Positions 4,210 to 9,621 of a DNA stretch of 9,621 bases are shown in pieces. Position 1 is the first letter of the stretch. Each line of letters starts with the position of its first letter. The stretch is from CAYZZU01 sp964483105 (GTDB taxonomy: Bacteria; CG2-30-53-67). The stretch covers positions 1 through 9,621 of the forward strand of contig CAYZZU010000058.1 of assembly GCA_964483105.1 (NCBI GenBank), given 5' to 3'. The notes beneath the pieces are model-generated. The model was not told the origin of the DNA, searched no databases, and saw nothing but the letters and a program-made list of their open reading frames with translations. The translations under genes were made by a program, and so were the position numbers.

Positions 4210-6144
4210 ATGAAAGGTATTTTGTCTAAAAGAACGACATTCAGGCGGACGGCGTTTTTTGTCCTGGGTGACGGGTTGCTGATTTCCCTGTCGCTGTATC
4301 TGGCTTTTCTGCTCCGTTTTGACGGGGAGCTTACGGAACGCGCGTTTCAGCAGTTGATCTGGTCCCTGCCGGTTTTCCTCCTGGTGAAGTATTCCGTTTT
4401 TTCTTTCTTCCGGCTTTACCGAATGAGTTGGTCCTATGTGGGGTTTTATGAACTGCTGGATATCCTCAAGGCGGTGACGATCAGTTTTCTCCTGCTTCTG
4501 GGCCTGATTCTCATGTTCTGGACCCACCGGACTTTTGAGGGGTATCCCCGTTCGGTCCCCTTTATTGATGTTGCCCTGACCCTTGTCCTGATCGTAATGT
4601 TCCGTGCCTCGAAGCGGGTGTACTGTCAGACCCGAAGCGGGAGAAGGCAGGGAGGCAAGAAACGAACGCTGATTATCGGCGCCGGGAACGCGGGGGAACA
4701 GATCGTCCGGGATATACGGAGGCAGAAGGAGTGTCCCTATACTCCCGTGGGATTCATCGACGATGATCCGGCGAAGGCGGGTGTCTATATCCAGGGAGTG
4801 GAGGTCTGCGGGGGGCGGGAGGAGATTGCCCCCATGGTAAAGAAACTAACTGTCGATCTTGTCCTGATCGCCATTCCTTCGGCCTCCTCGTTACAGGTGC
4901 GGGAGATCCTCGGCTTTGTAAGAAGGTCCGGGGTAGAGGAGGTCAAGATCATCCCGGGTTTGAATGAGCTGGTGCATGGCAATGTTTCCCTTTCCGACAT
5001 CAAGGAGATCCGGATCGAGGATATCCTGGGACGGGAGCAGGCGTCGATCGATGAGCGGATGGTCACGGATTTCATCCGGGGAAAGCGGATCCTGGTGACC
5101 GGTGCCGGCGGCTCGATCGGTTCGGAATTGATACGGCGGTTGCTTGGGTTTGAGCCGGGAGAGATTGTCGCCCTCGATATCGATGAGACGGAGCTCCACC
5201 GGATGGAGCTGGAGACCGGCCGGAGGGATGGAAATGTTTCTTTTGTCCCTGTGGTGGCCGATGTCCGGGACCGGGCTAAGATAGAAATGGTTTTCCAGAC
5301 CTATTCTCCGGATTTTGTCTTTCACGCGGCGGCGTACAAACATGTCCCCATGATGGAGCGGTATCCGGAGGAGGCGGTTTCCGTCAACATCCTGGGCACC
5401 CGGATTGTCGCGGAGGTCGCCCTTGCCAGCGGCGTGGAGAAGTTCGTCATGGTTTCGACGGACAAGGCAGTGAGGCCGACCAGCGTGATGGGCGCCACCA
5501 AGCGGGTGGCGGAGAAGGTGGTCCAGGCCTTGAACGATTCCGGATCGACCCGGTTTTTCTCCGTGCGGTTCGGGAATGTTGTGGGAAGCCGCGGCAGCGT
5601 GATCCCTATTTTCGAGGAACAGATCAAAAACGGCGGGCCGGTGACCGTGACGCACCGGGAAATGCAGCGCTATTTCATGAGCATCCCCGAGGCGTGTGTC
5701 CTGATCCTGCAGGCGGCGGCCATGGGAGTGGGGGGTGAGGTCTTCCTGTTGGATATGGGAGATCCGATCCGGATTGTGGACATGGCGAGGGAGATGATTC
5801 GTCTCCACGGCCTGGAACCGGACCTGGATATTCCGATTGTGTTTACCGGCGCCCGGCCGGGGGAAAAGCTGTACGAGGAGTTGCTGACTGCGGCGGAGGG
5901 GGCGCAGGCGACGGCGCATCCGAAGATCTTTGTCGGTATGGCCCCGTCCGGAAATGAAGAAGGAGTGCTGAAAAAAATTACCCTGTTCGAAGACCTGATT
6001 CGTCAACGGCAATGGGCCGCAATCCGGAATCTCCTGGTCGACCTGGTTCCTTCCTTTAATCCATCCCATCAAACCAGTGTTTCGCCCGGTCCTCAAAATC
6101 GTCAAGAGAAGATGGTTTACGCGAGAACGGAAGGGGAGCGTTAG
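4210..6144 (+). CDS. Membrane-anchored nucleotide-sugar 4,6-dehydratase, CapD/WbpM/FlaA1 family
   Basis: 644 residues, the usual length for the long membrane form. Four hydrophobic helices lie at about 15-36, 46-68, 82-104 and 114-134. A first Rossmann domain starts at LIIGAGNAGEQIV (about 154). A second, catalytic short-chain dehydrogenase domain starts at ILVTGAGGSIGSEL (about 294-307). STDKA (416-420) and MGATK (427-431) carry the active-site pattern in which Met replaces the Tyr of the usual YxxxK, as in WbpM. GARPGEKLYEEL near 547-558 is the family C-terminal motif. WbpM-type enzymes convert UDP-GlcNAc to the 4-keto-6-deoxy sugar at the start of capsule, O-antigen or glycan synthesis; the exact substrate cannot be read here. 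The ATG at 4210 is preferred over 4195 because GGAG (4197-4200) lies nine bases before it. The last ~25 residues are non-conserved and run into an antitoxin remnant. Confidence 0.92.
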   Translation: MKGILSKRTTFRRTAFFVLGDGLLISLSLYLAFLLRFDGELTERAFQQLIWSLPVFLLVKYSVFSFFRLYRMSWSYVGFYELLDILKAVTISFLLLLGLILMFWTHRTFEGYPRSVPFIDVALTLVLIVMFRASKRVYCQTRSGRRQGGKKRTLIIGAGNAGEQIVRDIRRQKECPYTPVGFIDDDPAKAGVYIQGVEVCGGREEIAPMVKKLTVDLVLIAIPSASSLQVREILGFVRRSGVEEVKIIPGLNELVHGNVSLSDIKEIRIEDILGREQASIDERMVTDFIRGKRILVTGAGGSIGSELIRRLLGFEPGEIVALDIDETELHRMELETGRRDGNVSFVPVVADVRDRAKIEMVFQTYSPDFVFHAAAYKHVPMMERYPEEAVSVNILGTRIVAEVALASGVEKFVMVSTDKAVRPTSVMGATKRVAEKVVQALNDSGSTRFFSVRFGNVVGSRGSVIPIFEEQIKNGGPVTVTHREMQRYFMSIPEACVLILQAAAMGVGGEVFLLDMGDPIRIVDMAREMIRLHGLEPDLDIPIVFTGARPGEKLYEELLTAAEGAQATAHPKIFVGMAPSGNEEGVLKKITLFEDLIRQRQWAAIRNLLVDLVPSFNPSHQTSVSPGPQNRQEKMVYARTEGER

Positions 6145-6146
6145 GG

Positions 6147-6284
6147 GGCGCGTTTGGGGTCCCGGTTTGTTCCCAGTGCGGAGCAGGTTGGATTAACGAT
6201 TCTGTGGCTTCAAAGATCGAGAAGATGGTTAAGAAAGCGCGGGAGAAGCGCAACAAGGTCGAGGTGCCGACATGGTCTGCTTAG
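6147..6284 (+). pseudogene. 3' remnant of a YgiT-type zinc-finger (MqsA-like) antitoxin gene
   Basis: In the frame ending at TAG 6282-6284 the sequence reads FGVPVCSQCGAGWINDSVAS, then KIEKMVKKAREKRNKVEVPTWSA. This matches the C-terminal half of YgiT-type zinc-finger proteins: a VCxxCG knuckle, W-I-x-D, then a helix and the VEV strand. The N-terminal CxxC half and any start codon are missing, and upstream the frame runs into the dehydratase 3' end. YgiT-type proteins are antitoxins or partners of MqsR/RelE-like toxins. This gene is a truncated relic; no toxin gene lies beside it. Confidence 0.65.
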
Positions 6285-6367
6285 GAGGCTGAAAAGGGTT
6301 TTGGCTTCAGGACGACCCGGGATGGTGAAGGACAACACCGGGAAGCGGGAAAGGCGGTCTTAAATCC

Positions 6368-7318
6368 ATGAAAAATTATGATTCGGCGAAACGGATCCTG
6401 GTGACGGGGGGCGCCGGGTTCTTGGGCTCTCATCTGTGCGAAAGACTGCTGCGGGAGGGGCACGAGGTCCTCTGCGTGGACAATTTCTTCACGGGACGAA
6501 GGACGAACGTGGTGCATTTGGTTTCCAACCCCGCCTTTGAAATCATGCGCCATGATGTGACCTTTCCCCTTTACGTGGAGGTGGACGAGATCTACAACCT
6601 GGCCTGTCCGGCTTCTCCGGTTCACTACCAGTTCGACCCGGTCCAGACGACCAAGACTTCCGTTCATGGGGCGATCAATATGCTGGGGCTGGCCAAGCGG
6701 GTTCGGGCGAAGATCCTGCAGGCTTCGACGTCGGAGGTGTACGGCGATCCGGAGATCCATCCCCAGACCGAGGAGTATTGGGGCCACGTCAATCCCATCG
6801 GGATCCGGTCGTGTTACGATGAAAGTAAACGTTGTGCCGAGACGCTCTTTTTCGATTATCACCGTCAGCACGGGCTTCCGATCAAGGTCGCGAGGATTTT
6901 CAATACCTACGGCCCAAGGATGTATCCCAACGACGGTCGGGTGGTCAGCAATTTCATCATGCAGGCATTGAAAGGGGATCCGGTCACGATCTACGGAGAT
7001 GGAAGCCAGACGCGGAGTTTCTGCTACGTGGATGACCTGATCGACGGGTTTCTTCGCTTGATGGAGAGTCCCGACGATTTTAGCGGCCCGGTGAATCTCG
7101 GCAATCCCGTTGAATGTACGATCCTGGAATTAGCGGAAAAGGTGATCGCGCTGGCGGGTTCGAAGTCGGAAATTGTCCATGAACCCCTTCCGAAAGACGA
7201 CCCGGCGCGCCGCCGGCCCGATATTTCGCTGGCGAGGAAGCGTCTCGGGTGGGAACCGGCGGTTTCTCTTGAGGAAGGGCTCCAGAAGACGATCGAGTAT
7301 TTCCGAAAGTTTGTGTAG
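6368..7318 (+). CDS. uxs: UDP-glucuronate decarboxylase (UDP-xylose synthase), short-chain dehydrogenase family
   Basis: A 316-residue soluble enzyme, full length for bacterial UXS. The NAD-binding motif TGGAGFLGSHL is at 13-23. UXS signatures follow: NLACPASPVHYQ (77-88) with PVQTTKTS, NMLGLAKR (104-111), STSEVYGD (120-127) with T121, S122 and E123, HPQTEEYWGHVNPIGIRSCY (131-150), and the YDESK active site with Y150 and K154. RIFNTYGPRM (176-185) and DGRVVSNF (189-196) follow, then a C-terminal substrate Arg region (PARRRPDIS). It oxidises and decarboxylates UDP-glucuronate to UDP-xylose with bound NAD, supplying pentose for envelope polysaccharide. No strong Shine-Dalgarno is seen; AAAGGCGG about 10 bases upstream may serve. 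The stop TAG lies in the GTAGCGTCAC repeat. It may be cotranscribed with the upstream dehydratase across 223 bp holding an antitoxin relic. Confidence 0.93.
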   Translation: MKNYDSAKRILVTGGAGFLGSHLCERLLREGHEVLCVDNFFTGRRTNVVHLVSNPAFEIMRHDVTFPLYVEVDEIYNLACPASPVHYQFDPVQTTKTSVHGAINMLGLAKRVRAKILQASTSEVYGDPEIHPQTEEYWGHVNPIGIRSCYDESKRCAETLFFDYHRQHGLPIKVARIFNTYGPRMYPNDGRVVSNFIMQALKGDPVTIYGDGSQTRSFCYVDDLIDGFLRLMESPDDFSGPVNLGNPVECTILELAEKVIALAGSKSEIVHEPLPKDDPARRRPDISLARKRLGWEPAVSLEEGLQKTIEYFRKFV

Positions 7319-7566
7319 CGTCACCCTTTACGGGCGGTGATCCATGAACCGGAGAACGGCAGGAACGGCCGTCCCGGATAAGCCGGGACACTACTGTCAT
7401 GTCAACCTTGTAGTGTTTGTTGGTGCCCCCCTCATCCTCGCGCAGCGTGTGCGCCGCGTGAATCTTCTCCTCGTAGGGGAGAAAGGATACTTCCTCTCCC
7501 CCCGGGGATAGGATTGAGGTGAGGGGGGGAATGGGGTACGTCATTTTATACGTGACATGACGCTAC
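7315..7566. repeat. ~250-bp repeat element bounded by inverted repeats
   Basis: GTAGCGTCA (7315-7323) and its reverse complement TGACGCTAC (7558-7566) bound the interval. A second pair, GTCATGTCA (7396-7404) and TGACATGAC (7553-7561), is nested inside. GTCCCGG/CCGGGAC (7371-7377 and 7383-7389) form a 7-bp stem around ATAAG. Near 7495-7535 there is a CTCTCCCCCCGGGGATAGGA-type palindrome of the same style as the other intergenic repeats. There is no coding capacity, so it may be a MITE-like element. The left end repeats 1779-1798 exactly. The rest of 7319-7613 holds no gene. Confidence 0.55.
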
Positions 7567-7613
7567 CCTATATCGGCCATGTCGGTATCGTTGGTAGGCG
7601 ATAACGGACAACT

Positions 7614-8531
7614 ATGACATCCATTGACTTCATCCGAGAAGGTGGACTATGCGTCCATCCTGATTTTCTTGACCTCCTGAAACAACATGACCTGAATGGG
7701 TTCAGTGCTCTCTATGACCTGACAGAAGGGGAAATCTTCAAGAAAAACCGTTACCGTTCCGTTGTGCGGATCTACCTGAAGGAAGCGGGAGGGAAATCCC
7801 ATATCCTGCATCTGAAGCGACATCATCCCCCTCTCTCGATGCGGTTGAAATCCATACTGACCGGCTTGAAGATCCGGGATGGGGCGGAGAACGAGTGGGA
7901 TAAGATCTTGCGGCTGGAGGAGATCGGGATTCGGACGATGACCCCCGTCGCTTTCGGCTTTTCCCGTAAGTGGGGGCTTCCTTATCGGTCGTTGACCCTG
8001 ACCGAGCATCTCTATGGCGCGGATAAGCTCGAGGAGTATTTGCCGGGCCGGTTCGGTAAAGGGCGGCTTTCCCCGGAGGATCTTGCCTGTAAAAGGAGGA
8101 TCATCATCGAGACGGCCCGCTGGGCTCGACGATTTCACGATGCCGGGTTTCACCATCAGGACTTTTACCTGGGCCACATCTTTATCCGGCCGGACGACGG
8201 AGGGAATTTCACTCTCCACCTGATTGATCTCCAGCGGGTTCGGGAATACAGGAAGCTCCGGAAGTCGAGGAGGATCAAAGACCTGGCCCAGATCAATTTT
8301 TCCGCCACTCAACTGCATTGCCTTACACATACGGACAGGCTGCGGTTCATCAGAGCCTACTTAGGCAACCAACGGCTCACCGGACCGGACAAGGCCCTGA
8401 TCCGTCGGATCGAGAGCAAGACCCGGCGGGTTGCCCTGCATACAGAGAAACTCCTTGGCCGAAGGCGCAGGAACGTGTCGGTCCGCCAATCGCCGGGGGA
8501 CGGCGGGAAAAAGAGCGGGGTGTTGTTATGA
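7614..8531 (+). CDS. WaaP/Kdo-kinase-like lipopolysaccharide core kinase
   Basis: A 305-residue protein kinase-like fold of the lipopolysaccharide kinase (WaaP/RfaP, InaA) family. K68 (LHLKRHHPP) is the likely ATP lysine and E92/E94 the following acidic helix. The catalytic loop is GFHHQDFYLGHIFI (178-191) with D183 as base and the family HxDxxxxH spacing. The metal-binding Asp is D205 in LHLIDLQRVR. WaaP phosphorylates inner-core heptose on the cytoplasmic face of the inner membrane and stabilises the outer membrane; relatives act on Kdo. Which sugar is the acceptor cannot be told. The basic C-terminal tail (about 270-300, GRRRRNV, GGKK) may favour membrane contact. Upstream only CGGA five bases before the ATG resembles a ribosome site, so translation may be weak. 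It sits with nucleotide-sugar genes, consistent with an envelope polysaccharide role. Confidence 0.88.
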   Translation: MTSIDFIREGGLCVHPDFLDLLKQHDLNGFSALYDLTEGEIFKKNRYRSVVRIYLKEAGGKSHILHLKRHHPPLSMRLKSILTGLKIRDGAENEWDKILRLEEIGIRTMTPVAFGFSRKWGLPYRSLTLTEHLYGADKLEEYLPGRFGKGRLSPEDLACKRRIIIETARWARRFHDAGFHHQDFYLGHIFIRPDDGGNFTLHLIDLQRVREYRKLRKSRRIKDLAQINFSATQLHCLTHTDRLRFIRAYLGNQRLTGPDKALIRRIESKTRRVALHTEKLLGRRRRNVSVRQSPGDGGKKSGVLL

Positions 8532-8742
8532 CTCTTCGTCCCTGCCGAAACCTTCCCCCGATCGTGATGGATCTGGCCAGAAAGATCAACGGCAGATTTG
8601 GCTCCTCAGCCCCCCTAAAAAAACCAAATCCCCTCTCCCATCAAGGGAGAGGGCAGTGGGTGAGGAAGAAGCCTGCAGAAGGGCCTGTCCTGAGCTCGTC
8701 GAGGGAAGCCGGACGAAGAGGTGAGGGGGAGATGGAGCCGGT
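8532..8742. repeat. Intergenic repeat region with CCCTCTCCC hairpin and GAGCTCGTCGA motif
   Basis: CCCTCTCCC (8631-8639) and GGGAGAGGG (8645-8653) around ATCAA repeat the hairpin at 3746-3768 exactly. CCTGTCCTGAGCTCGTCGAG (8685-8704) is the closest match in the window to the common CCTGAGC..GTCGA motif. No gene is supported in this stretch. Confidence 0.65.
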
Positions 8743-8772
8743 TTGACAGCCCCCTGCCGTGAGGTGTATTAT
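8743..8772 (+). promoter_or_regulatory. Sigma70-type promoter of the third toxin-antitoxin pair
   Basis: TTGACA (8743-8748), 18 bp of spacer and TATTAT (8767-8772). Predicted transcription start is near 8779, giving a leader of about 20 nt that carries the Shine-Dalgarno sequence AGGAGGT (8788-8794). Confidence 0.75.
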
Positions 8773-8788
8773 GACTCATAATGAGTCA
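8772..8788. promoter_or_regulatory. Palindromic operator of the third toxin-antitoxin pair
   Basis: TGACTCAT (8772-8779), a central A (8780) and ATGAGTCA (8781-8788) form a perfect 8-bp inverted repeat. It starts on the last base of the -10 box, spans the predicted transcription start and touches the Shine-Dalgarno. A ribbon-helix-helix antitoxin dimer pair bound here would block RNA polymerase, the usual autorepression of FitAB/VapBC pairs. The palindrome is seen directly; the binding is inferred. Confidence 0.75.
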
Positions 8789-8799
8789 GGAGGTGTGTC

Positions 8800-9054
8800 A
8801 TGGGGCAGATTACGTTACGAGGGCTGGATCCGGAACTGGAGCGGGAAATCAGAAGAAGGGCGAAGGAATCGGGGAGGTCTTTAAATGGGGTGATCCTGGA
8901 TCTCCTCTATCAGAGCGCCGGGTATTCAAAGGGGGAAAAAAGAGTAAAAAATACATTAGTTGACTTAGCAGGCGGTTGGTCTGAGCAGGAGGCGTCCGAA
9001 TTTATGGAATCGATACAGTCTTGTGAGCAAATCGATGAAGAGATGTGGAAATGA
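8800..9054 (+). CDS. Ribbon-helix-helix antitoxin, FitA/VapB type (module 3)
   Basis: 84 residues. GQITLRGLDPELEREIRRRAKESGRSLNGVILDLL (2-36) is a FitA-like RHH domain: strand, helix, GRSLN turn, helix. The C-terminal part (TLVDLAGGWSEQEASEFMESIQSCEQIDEEMWK) is the amphipathic, acidic toxin-binding tail typical of FitA-like antitoxins. AGGAGGT lies five bases before the ATG. The stop TGA overlaps the next ATG as ATGA (9051-9054), giving tight coupling. Confidence 0.88.
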   Translation: MGQITLRGLDPELEREIRRRAKESGRSLNGVILDLLYQSAGYSKGEKRVKNTLVDLAGGWSEQEASEFMESIQSCEQIDEEMWK

Positions 9055-9440
9055 AGATCCTGCTGGACACGAGCGCCTATGTTGGTTTCAAGCGCGGTAT
9101 GTCTAAAGTAGTGGATATCATTGTCCGGTCGGAGACTGTTCTGGTCTCATCGATCGTCCTGGGAGAGTTGATGTTTGGTTTCAGAAACGGAACGAAGTTC
9201 AGGAAAAATATGGCGGACCTGGACCGTTTCCTTCAACATGAAGCCGTGAAGACGGTTCCGGTCGGTGAAGTGACCGCCGACCGGTATGCAAGGATCGCTG
9301 AGATGCTAAAGAAGAGCGGCACCCCGATTCCTATGAACGATATCTGGATCGCGGCGCAGACCATGGAACATGGTGCGGAATTGATCACGATGGATCATCA
9401 TTTTGAGCAAATAGCCGGGTTGGTGACAACGATTCTTTAA
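9051..9440 (+). CDS. vapC: PIN-domain toxin ribonuclease, FitB/VapC type (module 3)
   Basis: 129 residues from ATG 9051; an upstream GTG at 9045 would add two residues but the ATGA overlap is the usual arrangement. The four PIN acidic residues are present: D6 in KILLDTSAYVGF, E39 in SSIVLGELMFGF, D97 in IPMNDIWIAAQ and D115 in LITMDHHF. The protein is full length with a normal C-terminus (HFEQIAGLVTTIL), so it is probably active. It would cleave structured RNA and halt growth unless bound by the RHH partner. It ends 15 bp before the Uma2 gene, which may be cotranscribed. Confidence 0.92.
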   Translation: MKILLDTSAYVGFKRGMSKVVDIIVRSETVLVSSIVLGELMFGFRNGTKFRKNMADLDRFLQHEAVKTVPVGEVTADRYARIAEMLKKSGTPIPMNDIWIAAQTMEHGAELITMDHHFEQIAGLVTTIL

Positions 9441-9455
9441 ATCGGGAGGTGAGCG

Positions 9456-9621
9456 ATGCCTTACGCTAAAAAACTCAAAACCGGATACACCTATGCCGAT
9501 TACTGCTCCTGGCCGGACGAGGAGCGGTGGGAGATCATCGACGGGACGGCTTACGACATGAGCCCCGCGCCGGGGGTGCGGCATCAGAATGTGGTGGGAA
9601 CCTTCTTCACGCATCTGAAAC
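9456..9621 (+). CDS. Uma2-family (DUF820) protein, 5' part
   Basis: The first 55 codons are visible: MPYAKKLKTGYTYADYCSWP, then the DEERWEIIDGTAYDMSPAPG core and VRHQNVVGTFFTHLK. YxxxP..ERWEIIDGxxYxMSPAP..HQ is the diagnostic start of Uma2/DUF820 proteins, which have a PD-(D/E)XK nuclease-like fold. The active-site residues lie beyond the window. GGGAGGTG (9444-9451) gives a strong ribosome site. These proteins occur in many copies in some bacteria and their role is not established. It may form an operon with module 3. Confidence 0.85.
   Translation, partial: MPYAKKLKTGYTYADYCSWPDEERWEIIDGTAYDMSPAPGVRHQNVVGTFFTHLK

Noticed and set aside
4891..6105. A 404-codon open frame on the minus strand
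   Set aside because: It is antisense to the dehydratase gene, rich in H, R and P, with no family motifs.
6154..6363. A 69-codon ORF after the dehydratase gene
   Set aside because: It has no domain and no ribosome site and overlaps the better-supported zinc-knuckle frame.
8318..8746. A 142-codon ORF overlapping the kinase 3' end
   Set aside because: It is out of frame with the kinase, continues through the intergenic hairpin repeats and has no motifs.
1..9621. tRNA, rRNA or riboswitch genes
   Set aside because: No cloverleaf, rRNA-like segment or known riboswitch core was noticed on reading; a covariance-model search was not possible.

Overview
The window looks like an accessory, toxin-antitoxin-rich stretch of a Gram-negative bacterial chromosome, moderately GC-rich, with every supported gene on the + strand. 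A WaaP-type lipopolysaccharide kinase argues for an outer membrane. The intergenic hairpin repeats (GGGGAGAGG-type palindromes and a CCTGAGC..GTCGAAGG-type motif) and the style of the envelope genes resemble Desulfobacterota/Deltaproteobacteria or Nitrospirota-like genomes. This taxonomic guess is inference only.

Layout. 1-1023: 3' part of an AAA/DUF4143 ATPase gene. 1114-1732: a promoter, an AbrB-like antitoxin and an overlapping RelE-like toxin candidate. 1735-2138: hairpin repeats, including a roughly 29-bp tandem array. 2139-2873: a consensus promoter and an intact vapBC pair (module 1). 2871-3560: a second vapBC pair (module 2) with its own promoter and operator; both genes are broken by single-base frameshifts and the toxin has lost its C-terminus. 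3560-4200: repeats, then an orphan copy of the module-2 promoter, operator and first codons.

4210-8531: three envelope polysaccharide genes. These are a membrane-anchored CapD/WbpM-type nucleotide-sugar 4,6-dehydratase, a UDP-glucuronate decarboxylase (UDP-xylose synthase) and a WaaP/Kdo-kinase-like protein. The first two are separated by the 3' remnant of a YgiT-type zinc-finger antitoxin. The last two are separated by a roughly 250-bp repeat element bounded by inverted repeats. 8532-8742: more repeats. 8743-9440: a third, intact FitAB/VapBC-type pair with a perfect palindromic operator. 9456 to the end: the 5' part of a Uma2-family (DUF820) gene.

How it fits together. The envelope genes would make and modify nucleotide sugars (a 4,6-dehydrated UDP-HexNAc and UDP-xylose) and phosphorylate a lipid-A-core-type acceptor. 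Around and between them lie three intact toxin-antitoxin pairs, one decayed pair and two antitoxin remnants, so the region records repeated gain and decay of such modules. The most informative signal is regulatory. The module-2 promoter and its orphan copy share an inverted repeat in the -35/-10 spacer whose two arms have changed in a compensatory way. Both promoters also place the predicted transcription start at or next to the ATG, implying leaderless antitoxin mRNAs.
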